Below are positions 45,913-54,451 of a DNA stretch of 64,000 nt, one piece after another (position 1 is the stretch's first letter; each line of letters starts with the position of its first letter). The notes below the pieces were generated by a model. The model was not told the DNA's origin and did no database searches. It saw only the letters and a program-made list of their open reading frames with translations. The stretch comes from Nitrospira sp. CG24E (GTDB lineage: Bacteria; Nitrospirota; Nitrospiria; Nitrospirales; Nitrospiraceae): assembly GCA_002869895.2 (NCBI GenBank), contig NEWP02000021.1:110337-174336 (forward strand), read 5' to 3'. A program made the translations under genes and the position numbers.

Positions 45913-46722
45913 ATGGGGAATATCATCAAGAAGCTGGCGATTGGTCTGGTGATCGGCGGTATACTTGTCGGCGTCGCGAAAGCGCTGGAATTCCCCTTCG
46001 TATTCCAGATGCTGTTCCTCGGTTTCGCGATGTTGGGTGCCGTCACCTTCATGTTGTTGGATGCGCCGCCTCTCAGGACGATGAGCGGAGCAAAGTCCGT
46101 CGTCGCTCTCGTGGCTTTCTATATTCTCCTGTGCACGGTCTGTATCGCCGGCGCGTCTTTTCTCCCACAATTCGACCCTGAAGAAGAAAAGGGGAAGATC
46201 GCAAAAATATTGAAGCCTCAGTTCGAGGCCTCAGAAAAGGGAAAGACCGAGGAGTTGATCGCGCGTGCCAAGGCGCTCGATGAGCAGGTGAAGGCGTTGG
46301 AAGTGAAGCTTATGTCTCTGGGGGCAGAGCAGGTGGCGAAGGGGCCGTCGGCTGGAGCTCCCACTCCTCCTCCCACCCCACCGACCAACGTGGCGGCCGG
46401 AGATTTTATGAAGCTGGGAGAAGAGCAATGGCAGCTGATGGAATGCTACAACTGCCATAAATTGAGGGGTGAGGGTGGAAAGAAACGCGGTCCGGAGTTG
46501 GATAATATCGGCTCGCTTCTGACGGTCGAAGAGATTCAGCAGAAAATTACGGATCCCAAGAGCTTCATGGCCGAGGGATTCGAAAAAGAGTGGGAGAAGG
46601 GTAGGATGCCCGACAAGTTTAAGGAGCTCATGGAGCCAAAGGACATCCTGGCGCTCGCCTCCTGGCTGGGTTCGTTCAAGAATACCTCGGTGAATACACC
46701 AAGGCCGATTAAGAAAAAATAG
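45913..46722 (+). CDS. Membrane-anchored c-type cytochrome
   Basis: 269 aa. Three to four N-terminal TM helices (LAIGLVIGGILVGVAKALEF, VFQMLFLGFAMLGAVTFMLL, SVVALVAFYILLCTVCIAGA), then a charged coiled-coil stretch (EELIARAKALDEQVKALEVK), a Pro-rich linker (PTPPPTPPT) and a C-terminal haem c domain with CYNCHKLRGEGGKKRGPELD. A Met in GRMPDKFKEL may be the sixth ligand. Encoded between bd-like paralogue A and the Rieske gene, 1 bp before the latter, so it is likely a subunit of the same complex. Confidence 0.88.
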   Translation: MGNIIKKLAIGLVIGGILVGVAKALEFPFVFQMLFLGFAMLGAVTFMLLDAPPLRTMSGAKSVVALVAFYILLCTVCIAGASFLPQFDPEEEKGKIAKILKPQFEASEKGKTEELIARAKALDEQVKALEVKLMSLGAEQVAKGPSAGAPTPPPTPPTNVAAGDFMKLGEEQWQLMECYNCHKLRGEGGKKRGPELDNIGSLLTVEEIQQKITDPKSFMAEGFEKEWEKGRMPDKFKELMEPKDILALASWLGSFKNTSVNTPRPIKKK

Positions 46723-46723
46723 G

Positions 46724-47656
46724 ATGCAGCCTCAACTAAAATCGAAAGTCCGCTGCGCGGATCGGGAAGTCGGAGAAGTGACCAAGGTCATCATGGACCC
46801 GCTCTCCCATGAGGTCAGCCATCTCGTCGTGTCGATGAACGGTTCAGGCGAACGGCAAGTGTCGATCGCTATAGTGCAAGCTGTGACAGAAGATCTGGTG
46901 CAGCTGCGTTCCTCCTCGTCCGAAGTCATCGCGTTGCCGCCCTTCAAGCGCGAGGACTATGTCACGCTGCATGAAGTGGAAATCCCCGGCCTCGAGCGGC
47001 ATATTCATGTCGAGTCTGGTGAAGTTCTGGTGCCGCTCCCTGAACTGGAGCGAAACGTCGAGCGAAGGACCTTCTTTGCGAACTTGACCTATGTGACGGG
47101 GCTCTTTATCGGGCTGCCGCTGGTCTATCCGGTACTGAAGTTTTTGATGAATCCGATGTATGCGTCGTTGGACAACAGATGGCTGAAGGTCGGCAACGTT
47201 GCGAAGGTGAAGGCGGAGGATGTCGGGACTCAGTTTCAGTACAAGCGCAGGGTGAAAGAAGCCTTTATGCCTGAATCTGAGATTGAAAAGAATGTCTGGG
47301 TGGTGAAGGCGACTCCCTCGGTGTTGGAAAAGGTCTACCAAGGGAAGGATATGGAATTTCGGGATTCCGCCGGGAAGCCCATCTGGACCAATAAGAAGGA
47401 CGTCCCCTTTCTGGCATTTTCCGGCAAATGTCCGCACCTTGGTTGTGGATTCAAATGGCGAAATCACAAGGTGCTCGGTCCGGTCTTTCTCTGTCCCTGC
47501 CACTTGAGTATCTATGATGCATCCGGCAAGGTGTTGGATGGTCCTGCCCCGCGCCCCCTCGACCTGATGCCGATTCAGGTGTCTTCGAGCGGTGAAGTGC
47601 AAATCATCGATATGGAATTTAAAGCCGGGACCAAGTCCCAAACGCGGATCGTGTGA
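46724..47656 (+). CDS. Rieske 2Fe-2S protein with N-terminal PRC-barrel
   Basis: 310 aa. Residues 1-80 look like a PRC-barrel (KVRCADREVGEVTKVIMDPL, then SHEVSHLVVSMNG). A TM helix at about 120-142 follows, then the Rieske domain with CPHLGC at 236-241 and CPCH at 257-260, the two Cys/His pairs that bind the 2Fe-2S cluster. The final part (GPAPRPLDLMPIQVSSSGEV) is the usual Rieske closing segment. Ordinary Rieske proteins start with the TM anchor, so the N-terminal cytoplasmic PRC-barrel is an unusual fusion. The cytochrome b gene overlaps its stop codon. Confidence 0.9.
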   Translation: MQPQLKSKVRCADREVGEVTKVIMDPLSHEVSHLVVSMNGSGERQVSIAIVQAVTEDLVQLRSSSSEVIALPPFKREDYVTLHEVEIPGLERHIHVESGEVLVPLPELERNVERRTFFANLTYVTGLFIGLPLVYPVLKFLMNPMYASLDNRWLKVGNVAKVKAEDVGTQFQYKRRVKEAFMPESEIEKNVWVVKATPSVLEKVYQGKDMEFRDSAGKPIWTNKKDVPFLAFSGKCPHLGCGFKWRNHKVLGPVFLCPCHLSIYDASGKVLDGPAPRPLDLMPIQVSSSGEVQIIDMEFKAGTKSQTRIV

Positions 47657-48771
47657 TGAGCGACATTCCTCCTTCTGCCGGCCCGCCGGCCACCGTCGCC
47701 GAAAAAATCTTCGCCTTTGTCGACGAGCGGGTGGGGCTGAAGCAGCTGACAGCCAAGATGCTCAATGAGTCGGTCCCTGGCGGCTCACGATGGGCCTATG
47801 TCTTCGGATCGATTCTGTTGTTCATCTTCATCATGCAGGCCCTGACGGGCGTGTTGCTGATGTTCTACTACGTGCCCACCGCCGACCATGCCTATGCCAG
47901 TACCCAATACATCATCCATGACATCGACTACGGCTGGTTTCTCCTGAGTTACCATTTCTGGGGCTCTTCGGCCATGGTCGTGTGTGTATTTGCCCATATG
48001 TCCCAAGTCTTTCTCTGGGGCGCCTATAAGAAACCGCGTGAGCTCATCTGGTTGGTCGGACTGGCGCTCTTTGCCCTCGTCATGGGATTCGGCTTCACAG
48101 GCTATTTACTCCCCTGGGACCAGCGTGCCTTTTGGGCCACGACCGTCGGCGTTGAGATTATGGATAAGGTGCCGGTGATCGGGGATTTCATGGCGCGCTT
48201 CCTCAAGGGAGGTCCGACGCCGGGACAGATGACCTTGAGCCGGTTTTTCGTCATTCATGTGATGGTCCTTCCGGCAGCTCTAATCGGATTGGCAGGGCTG
48301 CATCTCTTTCTTTTTCGATGCGCGGGGCCGGCTGGTCCGTTTCGAGGTACGCCGGTGGAGCTGAAGGCAAAGACCGATTATTTTTTTCCGCGGCAGATTT
48401 GGAAGGATGTCGTCGGGATGGCGGTGGTTTTTGCCTGCATCAGTGCGTTGGCCTTCTGGGAGCCGGTGGTCCTATTGGACGAGGCGACCCCTGACCCAGG
48501 CGATTACCATCCGGAACCGGAATGGTATTTCTTATTTATATTCCAGCATCTGCGGCTGAGGATGTTTTCAGGCGAGCTTGGACAGATATTCGGATCGATC
48601 GTAGGCCCGGGCCTTCTCGGGCTCGTGCTGGTGTTCTTGCCCTTCTTCGACCGCAACCCCGAGCGGAATATATTCAAGCGGCCGATTGCTCTTATCGGAT
48701 GGGTGGTGCTCACGGCTTCGATCCTGTTGTTCACGGTGTCGGCCATTATCAATCGAGAGTTCTTGGATTAG
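47656..48771 (+). CDS. Cytochrome b (b6/subunit IV-like fusion)
   Basis: 371 aa from ATG 47656, overlapping the Rieske stop (TGATG). The b6-like N-terminal half has the haem-ligating His pairs in SYHFWGSSAMVVCVFAHMS (14 apart) and VIHVMVLPAALIGLAGLHLF (15 apart). The 15-residue spacing in the second helix is the b6 type. The subunit IV-like half has the Qo motif PEWY (EPEWYFLFIFQHLR) and four further helices. One polypeptide combines both halves. It should oxidise menaquinol and pass electrons to the Rieske centre and haems b. Confidence 0.93.
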   Translation: MSDIPPSAGPPATVAEKIFAFVDERVGLKQLTAKMLNESVPGGSRWAYVFGSILLFIFIMQALTGVLLMFYYVPTADHAYASTQYIIHDIDYGWFLLSYHFWGSSAMVVCVFAHMSQVFLWGAYKKPRELIWLVGLALFALVMGFGFTGYLLPWDQRAFWATTVGVEIMDKVPVIGDFMARFLKGGPTPGQMTLSRFFVIHVMVLPAALIGLAGLHLFLFRCAGPAGPFRGTPVELKAKTDYFFPRQIWKDVVGMAVVFACISALAFWEPVVLLDEATPDPGDYHPEPEWYFLFIFQHLRLRMFSGELGQIFGSIVGPGLLGLVLVFLPFFDRNPERNIFKRPIALIGWVVLTASILLFTVSAIINREFLD

Positions 48772-48785
48772 CAGGATGCTGAGGA

Positions 48786-48927
48786 GCCGTGAAACGTATC
48801 TCGATATTTGCGCAGGACTCGCGAGACTTGCGAGAAAAGCGGGACTGGTCGGGAGTGTTATCTTCGCGAGTCACGCCTGTCGCGCACGTCTAGCTTGTCT
48901 CGCTCACAGTTCACGAACGGCGGACGA
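48786..48927. repeat. Composite nested hairpin repeat
   Basis: Outer arms gccgtgaaacgtatctcg and cagttcacgaacggcgg belong to the gtgaa/ttcac family; the inside carries gactcgcgagacttgcgaga and cgcgcacgtctagcttgtctc, as in 20358-20458. It splits the operon between cytochrome b and the next membrane protein. Confidence 0.55.
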
Positions 48928-49041
48928 AGAGGACAGCCTGTTTGAGCATCCTGCTGGTGCATTTCTGTTTCCGACGCTGCGCAAAAGATGCAGAATGCCT
49001 AAACCATCCGCACTCGCAGTCTTCTATCGCCGGGTGGTGGC

Positions 49042-49920
49042 ATGAACGAGACGATGTCTCCCACAAAGCTCGGGCTCGGGATTCTCTGGCCCGCCTTCTG
49101 GACCGGTTTGCCGATCAAGCTGGCCCTCGCGGTACTCTTTCTATCGCTCGGGATCGTGCACTTTGAAGCCAGAATCGCCCTCGCATTTTTGATGCTCCTG
49201 GCAAGCCCTGTGACTGTGTTTGCGCTTCCAACGATTACTCTGGGATTGGACTCTCAGATCGGTGAAGGCGCCGGCATCGCGTTATTGTTTCTGCTGGCGA
49301 TTCCGATCGATATTTGGGCGCTCAGGCTTGTGGGACGAACATTTTTCCTTGAACATTGTCGGCGCGAGCCGCCGGCCAGGTTGGGGCTGACCCTCTGGTG
49401 GAAGTGTGCATTGGTCGGCGCTATCTATTTGCCGATCCTTTGGGTGGCTCAGGGTGCGATTACCGATGCCTCGATTTCTGCAGCCCATTCGCTGTTTGAA
49501 GGTGGCCTTCTGGAGGGAACTCCTATTGCGGAGCGAATCAGCATTGAGCTGACCCTCTGGGGCACTGTGGCTATAGGAGCGCTTCTGGGGTTTCTCATTC
49601 TCGGCCTCTCACTCATGGGACGGATGATCCGAGGCACAGTGCAGTTGGCGCCGCATGCTTCGGATAATTATGAAAGGTTGATTGCTCGCTGGGATCTGAT
49701 GCGGGTGCCGGCAGATCAAGGGTTGCTGCTGACCGTATGTTCCTGTGTCGCGATAGCGTTGTCCCTCCTTTTCTGGTCTTCTCTTCCGCAGTTTACACCG
49801 CATCCGCACGAATGTTGCCGGAAGATCGAGGTGAAGGCCGAACCGGAATTCAAACCGCTCGAAACACTGAAAAAAAATGAAAATACGATCGCACAGCTTG
49901 CAGCACGGGTCGAGTTTTGA
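49042..49920 (+). CDS. Polytopic membrane protein of the respiratory operon
   Basis: 292 aa with about six or seven TM helices (for example [99 protein letters not shown]). A soluble C-terminal tail begins at [18 protein letters not shown] and runs into a helix ([12 protein letters not shown]) that stops at TGA 49918. The frame at -1 continues this helix plausibly to 50045, see the next feature. I do not recognise a named family; its position suggests an accessory subunit. Confidence 0.75.
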   Translation: MNETMSPTKLGLGILWPAFWTGLPIKLALAVLFLSLGIVHFEARIALAFLMLLASPVTVFALPTITLGLDSQIGEGAGIALLFLLAIPIDIWALRLVGRTFFLEHCRREPPARLGLTLWWKCALVGAIYLPILWVAQGAITDASISAAHSLFEGGLLEGTPIAERISIELTLWGTVAIGALLGFLILGLSLMGRMIRGTVQLAPHASDNYERLIARWDLMRVPADQGLLLTVCSCVAIALSLLFWSSLPQFTPHPHECCRKIEVKAEPEFKPLETLKKNENTIAQLAARVEF

Positions 49921-50045
49921 TAGAACAGCAGGCGGCCGCCGAGCTGGAAAAAGAAAAAGGTAAGAAAAAAGGCGACGCAGGCAACGAAGCAGTGAATGAA
50001 CCGGAAGCAAGAGTGCTGGTTTTGCCTGGCGCCATGAAACCATAA
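49917..50045 (+). other. Probable -1 frame continuation of the preceding gene
   Basis: From TTG 49917 the -1 frame encodes [20 protein letters not shown] and ends in RVLVLPGAMKP, 42 codons. Joined after VEF it would make an unbroken charged helix. The junction is GAGTTTTGATAG, so one extra T would restore the frame. Alternatives are a small TTG-start gene overlapping the stop, or a sequencing or assembly indel in the T or upstream A run. Confidence 0.5.
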
Positions 50046-50070
50046 CGTGGGAGATGATGAGGTGAGGGCA

Positions 50071-51933
50071 ATGCAACATCAGGGTGGATGGATTCAGCGG
50101 CTTCTCCAGATCGGCAGGGATCATGGAGGAACGCTTTCAATGCTCGTGATGGCAGCGGGCCTTCTCAGTCTTCCAGCGCTGGCGTTTGGGGCAGATGCCA
50201 CACCGCCTGCTCCTGTCGAGTATCGTGACGTGCCCTACGTCGGCAGCCGTAACGTGATCTGGGTTATTGCGCAACTCCATTTGCTGCTCGCGGGGTTTGT
50301 GCTGGGCGTGCCGCTGTTCGCCTGGATATGCGAAATCGTCGGCTGGAAGGGCGGTGAAAAGCGTTACGACAAACTCGCCAAGGAGTTCACCAAGCTTCTG
50401 ACCTCCGCCTATTCCACGACTGCGCTCTTCGGCGCCATCCTGCTGTTCCTGCTGATCGGGTTTTATCCCAAGCTGATGAATTACCTGAGCGATATTTTCT
50501 TCCCGTCGTTTATCGTCTATTGCATCCTGTTCTTACTCGAGACCGCAACATTGTATCTCTATTGGTATGGCTGGGACACGATGCAAGAGGGCGGCAAGAA
50601 GACCTTTCATATTTTCCTCGGCTTCTTGCTCAATTTCTTTGCCTTCTTCATCATGATCATCCCCAACTCCTGGGCCACGTTCCAATCCAGTCCCGTGGTG
50701 CTTGCCGAGGGGTCGGATATCGCGCGAGCCTGGGCCGCGACATGGAATCCCACCTGGTGGCCGGTAAACATTCACCGCATTATTGCGAACGTGGTGCTTG
50801 GCGGCTACATCTGCGGCGCCTATGCCGGGATTCGCTACCTATCGGCCAAGACTCCGGAGGAGCGCAGCCACTACGACTGGATGGGCTATGTCGGGAACTT
50901 TATCGGCGTCTTCGGTCTGTTATCGCTCCCCTTTGCCGGCTACTGGCTCATGCGTGAAATCTACCAGTACAACCAGCAGATGGGCATCACGCTCATGGGA
51001 GGCTTTCTGTCGTGGCTGTTCATCCTGCAGGCCATGCTTATCGGCGTGCTCTTTCTCGGATCGAACTATTATTTCTGGATAGGGATGACCTATCGCATCC
51101 CCGGATCCGATATAAAGTACAAAAAGCAGATGTTGGCGATGTTGATCGCTCTCCTGGTGTGTCTGGGTATCTGGATGACGCCTCACTCGCTTGTGGCCAG
51201 CATGGAAGAAGCGAGAAAGATGGGGGGAAGCCACCATCCGCTTCTTGGCGTCTTCGGCGTTATGTCGGCCAAGATGACCGTCGCGAACCTCATGATCCTC
51301 GTCACCTTCATGAGCTTCATCATGTATTGGCGTGCCGGTAAGGTAGAAACAGCTGGTTGGGCCAAGGCGGCGAAAATATTTATGGGGCTCATCCTTGCCG
51401 TTTCTGCGATTGCGGTCATCGTCCTCGGCGTGTGGGGGTATTTCGTCCCGGCAATTATCCGCATCAACTACTTCTCCACGTCGCAGGTGTTGGTCGTGCT
51501 CGGCGTCTTGTTGACGATCACTCCTCTGACGAGCATTCTACTGAAGACCGCCAAGACTACGAGTGAAATGGTCTGGGGCGTGATGCCTCCCCGCGCCGGC
51601 TACTCCCTTGTGCTCAATGCGATCATGATCATCCTTCTGATGACGCTGATGGGGTATGCACGGTCGTCTTCGCGCGTCCATTGGCATGTCTATGGAGTGC
51701 TCCGCGATACGTCGCAATATGCCTATTCACCTGCACTCGGCTATGCGTCTGGAATCATGGCCCTGTGCACGTTTCTATTCTGTATGATTGTAGCCTTCAT
51801 CTTCTGGGTCGCCACCATGGGCGATAAGGCCAAAACACCTGCCGTAGCCGATAAGGCGGGATTGCCGCACGGGCTCCCGGCGATGGCAGGAGGGTCGAAT
51901 GCGCTGGATGAACCGAAGACGAGCAAATTCTGA
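50071..51933 (+). CDS. Cytochrome bd-like oxidase subunit I (paralogue B)
   Basis: About 620 aa from ATG 50071, which has a better ribosome site than GTG 50047. Signal-like helix at residues 22-40, then about 14 TM helices in the CydA pattern, clearly paralogous to 44170-45873. His70 in IAQLHLLLAGFVLG and His in VNIHRIIANVVLGGY (about residue 239) fit haem ligands. Glu157 in FLLETATLYLYWYGWD fits CydA Glu107 (FLEST...FFGWD). No GRQPW quinol motif. The extra C-terminal helices exceed CydA length. Possibly the oxygen-reducing subunit of the complex, an inference. Confidence 0.83.
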   Translation: MQHQGGWIQRLLQIGRDHGGTLSMLVMAAGLLSLPALAFGADATPPAPVEYRDVPYVGSRNVIWVIAQLHLLLAGFVLGVPLFAWICEIVGWKGGEKRYDKLAKEFTKLLTSAYSTTALFGAILLFLLIGFYPKLMNYLSDIFFPSFIVYCILFLLETATLYLYWYGWDTMQEGGKKTFHIFLGFLLNFFAFFIMIIPNSWATFQSSPVVLAEGSDIARAWAATWNPTWWPVNIHRIIANVVLGGYICGAYAGIRYLSAKTPEERSHYDWMGYVGNFIGVFGLLSLPFAGYWLMREIYQYNQQMGITLMGGFLSWLFILQAMLIGVLFLGSNYYFWIGMTYRIPGSDIKYKKQMLAMLIALLVCLGIWMTPHSLVASMEEARKMGGSHHPLLGVFGVMSAKMTVANLMILVTFMSFIMYWRAGKVETAGWAKAAKIFMGLILAVSAIAVIVLGVWGYFVPAIIRINYFSTSQVLVVLGVLLTITPLTSILLKTAKTTSEMVWGVMPPRAGYSLVLNAIMIILLMTLMGYARSSSRVHWHVYGVLRDTSQYAYSPALGYASGIMALCTFLFCMIVAFIFWVATMGDKAKTPAVADKAGLPHGLPAMAGGSNALDEPKTSKF

Positions 51934-51998
51934 ATGATGGATTTGGAGAGTAGCGCGGCACTCAGGGCCAAGCGTTTCTAACTGCCCGAAGGGGATCT

Positions 51999-52625
51999 AT
52001 GAGCGAAATTGTCAGACTACAGTTGATTGGTCTTAGCGTGGTGGGGGGGGGCATTCTGGCTCTCCTCTTCATTCGCGGCACGTTCATCCGAGTCGTCGGA
52101 TTTGTCTCGATTATACTGGGCCTCTTCACGCTCGTCTCATTGTCGATTCCGCAAATGGCGTCCTTGCCCCCGATTGAAGAGAAGTTCGACATTGCCACGG
52201 TCAAAACGCCGACCGATATGGCAACCATCGGGCAGAAGATATTCTTCAGCAAAGGCCAATGCGCGCTCTGTCACACGATTGGCCCCAGCGAATCGGCCCG
52301 ATGTCCGGATTTGAAGGGGATTGGAGCGAAACTGAGCCGCGAATTTCTGTATGAAAGCTTGACGAATCCCCAGGCCTACATCTATCAAGACTATCGCGTG
52401 GAAGGTCTGGCGAAGGAATATCCGGCCACGATGCCCTACATCAATAAGAATCCCATCGGGCTATCCAGGAATGAGATTCTCGCGGTGATCGCATTCTTGC
52501 AGCAGATGAGCGGAGAGCCGATTTCCATTGCTGTATCTGAGCTAGGAACGCCGGAGCCGGCCCCTGCCGCCCCGGTGCAGAAGGCAGCCGAGTCCGGTTC
52601 AGTAGCCGTGGCGCAAGCGCATTGA
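51999..52625 (+). CDS. Membrane-anchored c-type cytochrome
   Basis: 208 aa. Two TM helices at the N-terminus (LIGLSVVGGGILALLFIRG, VVGFVSIILGLFTLVSLSI), then a monohaem domain with CALCHTIGPSESARCPDLKG and Met in YPATMPYINKNPIGLS as probable sixth ligand. A Pro/Ala-rich tail closes the protein. It starts 66 bp after bd-like paralogue B and likely passes electrons to it from the periplasmic side. Confidence 0.88.
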   Translation: MSEIVRLQLIGLSVVGGGILALLFIRGTFIRVVGFVSIILGLFTLVSLSIPQMASLPPIEEKFDIATVKTPTDMATIGQKIFFSKGQCALCHTIGPSESARCPDLKGIGAKLSREFLYESLTNPQAYIYQDYRVEGLAKEYPATMPYINKNPIGLSRNEILAVIAFLQQMSGEPISIAVSELGTPEPAPAAPVQKAAESGSVAVAQAH

Positions 52626-52635
52626 GGAGGAACGT

Positions 52636-53355
52636 ATGAAGGGTGCATTGGTCACGCCGGTCATTGTGATGGTGGTTGTCTATCTCCTGTTAAAGTTTGT
52701 CGTGCCCATTATCCCTGGCTCTGCGCCGCTGCCCTTCAGCGTCATCATTCTGTACATGATGTTGACCCTCTCAGGGATTGGGATGTTCTACACACTGAGC
52801 AAAGATTCAAAAGATGCCTTCTGGGGTCCGATGGAACGGTTTCTGACGGGGGACAATATCGGTGGAATGCAGGCGTTACGCTGGGGACTCCTGATTCTGT
52901 TCCCACTGCTTGTCGGCTGGCAGACCTATAGCAGTACGGCGGTCAGCGATGAGCCTCCGGGAGAAAACCGGACGATTCATCCGGCTCCACCAGGCGAATA
53001 TGCCGGTTTGTCGAATCCGGTGGCAAAGACGCCGGACGCCATCCAACAGGGGAAGGGTTTTTACGCCGCCTATTGTTCCCCCTGTCATGGTGGAAATTTC
53101 GATGGCAAGGGGCCAGCTGCCAGAGGGTTCAATCCTCCCCCAGCCAACTTCGCCGATCCGACGACGATCGCCATGCTCCAGGAAAGCTATCTATTCTGGC
53201 GCATCAAGAAGGGTGGCGTCGGACTCCCGATCGAAGGGATGCCTTGGAAATCTGCGATGCCCCGCTGGGAAGTCGAACTCCCGGACGAGTGGATTTGGAA
53301 GATCATCATGGGCGAGTACGATGGAGCGCATCAATCACCGAGGACATGGGAGTAG
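52636..53355 (+). CDS. Membrane-anchored c-type cytochrome
   Basis: 239 aa. Three TM helices (TPVIVMVVVYLLLKFVVPII, LPFSVIILYMMLTLSGIGMF, WGLLILFPLLVGWQTYSS), then a monohaem domain with YCSPCHGGNFDGKGPAARGF and a likely Met ligand in IEGMPWKSAMPRW. The fold resembles cbb3-type or alternative complex cytochrome c subunits. It lies 10 bp after the previous cytochrome gene; a GC-rich palindromic repeat follows it. Confidence 0.88.
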   Translation: MKGALVTPVIVMVVVYLLLKFVVPIIPGSAPLPFSVIILYMMLTLSGIGMFYTLSKDSKDAFWGPMERFLTGDNIGGMQALRWGLLILFPLLVGWQTYSSTAVSDEPPGENRTIHPAPPGEYAGLSNPVAKTPDAIQQGKGFYAAYCSPCHGGNFDGKGPAARGFNPPPANFADPTTIAMLQESYLFWRIKKGGVGLPIEGMPWKSAMPRWEVELPDEWIWKIIMGEYDGAHQSPRTWE

Positions 53356-53369
53356 CGGGGCAGATGTGT

Positions 53370-53438
53370 TGTCTCCTTTGCTCGCGCAACGCGCGGCCTC
53401 AGAAGGCCCTCGTTGGACGCGCGCAGTTGGAGACGAAC
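53370..53438 (-). repeat. GC-rich palindromic repeat unit, reverse orientation
   Basis: gtctcctttgctcgcgcaac, gcgcggcctcagaaggccct and cgttggacgcgcgcagttgg: reverse complement of the unit at 12114-12180 with few changes. It lies inside the operon between two subunit genes. Confidence 0.65.
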
Positions 53439-53584
53439 CCATCCGCCCCTTGAAGAGATGCGGAAATGATCACGGAAGTGTGAGGGGGATTGGGCTAGTA
53501 AGGTAGCGCGCGCAGTGGAAGGCACATAGCCCCACCCTCTGAGGAGTGAGTAGGGAGTTGGGGAGTAGGGAGAGGACGAAACTT

Positions 53585-54451
53585 ATGATACGCGGACTCA
53601 GTCGAATCATTCCGAGCATCCTTGTCGGCGTATGGCTTACCATAGGACTCCTGGTTGTACAGCCAGTTTCAGCCGAAGAAAAGGCTCCGGCGAGCGCATC
53701 ACCAGAACTAGCATCGGAAAGCAACGCGGTCAGCGCTTCGTTGGTGAAGGGTGGCCTGCCGACCGATGATCCGACCGCGGCTGTGTGGAGCACGGCGGCT
53801 TTGGCAAGATTTCCAATGTCGCCTCAAGTCCATTGGCCCAACCGGATTCTGGATGCCACGGTCAAAGATTTAAATGTGCGGGCCTTGCACGATGGAACCA
53901 ATGTCTCCATTCTGCTGGAGTATGCAGACCCGACGGAAGATGCAGACGATGCCGCTGCGGTGGAGTTCATGGTCGGCGATAAAAAAGCCCACTTTGCCCA
54001 TGGTCAGCCCATGGCACAGGTGGAAGGCGGGCCGGTCAATATCTGGTTCTGGAGAAACAAGGACGCCAAAGGCGTCGACATGAATGCCATGGGGTTTGGC
54101 ACACTAAAAGTACAGGAACACCAGGACGTGCAGGCGAAAGGCGTCTATAGCAACGGCACCTGGAAAGTCGTCTTTACGAGACCGCTCGTCACCGGACATC
54201 TGGAAGAAGATACGCAGATTGAGATGGGCGGCTTTATCAATATTGCCTTTGCCGTCTGGGACGGCAAGAAGGACGTCAGCGGAGGGATCAAGGAGAAGGG
54301 ATCTCAAAAGGCGGTCTCGTCCTGGTGGAATTTCCGCGCAGAGGCGCCTCCGAATTATACCGGCTACTACTATGCAGCCATCGCGGTCGGCCTGGCTTTT
54401 GGATTTCAGTTTTTTCTGATCCGTAATCTCAAGAAAGGGCATCGAGCATGA
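53585..54451 (+). CDS. Haem-b subunit of DMSO-reductase gamma type (NxrC-like)
   Basis: About 288 aa from ATG 53585. Signal-like helix (IPSILVGVWLTIGLLVVQPV) then a beta-sandwich typical of the ethylbenzene-dehydrogenase/cytochrome c-552-like haem-binding domain: VHWPNRILDATVKDLNVRAL, NVSILLEYADPTEDADDAAA, PVNIWFWRNKDAKGVDMNAM and GGFINIAFAVWDGKKDVSGG. A C-terminal TM anchor (AIAVGLAFGFQFFLIRNLKK) follows. This domain binds haem b in gamma subunits of type II molybdoenzymes, including candidate NxrC of Nitrospira. No alpha or beta subunit is nearby, so here it seems to be adopted by the respiratory complex. Confidence 0.82.
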   Translation: MIRGLSRIIPSILVGVWLTIGLLVVQPVSAEEKAPASASPELASESNAVSASLVKGGLPTDDPTAAVWSTAALARFPMSPQVHWPNRILDATVKDLNVRALHDGTNVSILLEYADPTEDADDAAAVEFMVGDKKAHFAHGQPMAQVEGGPVNIWFWRNKDAKGVDMNAMGFGTLKVQEHQDVQAKGVYSNGTWKVVFTRPLVTGHLEEDTQIEMGGFINIAFAVWDGKKDVSGGIKEKGSQKAVSSWWNFRAEAPPNYTGYYYAAIAVGLAFGFQFFLIRNLKKGHRA

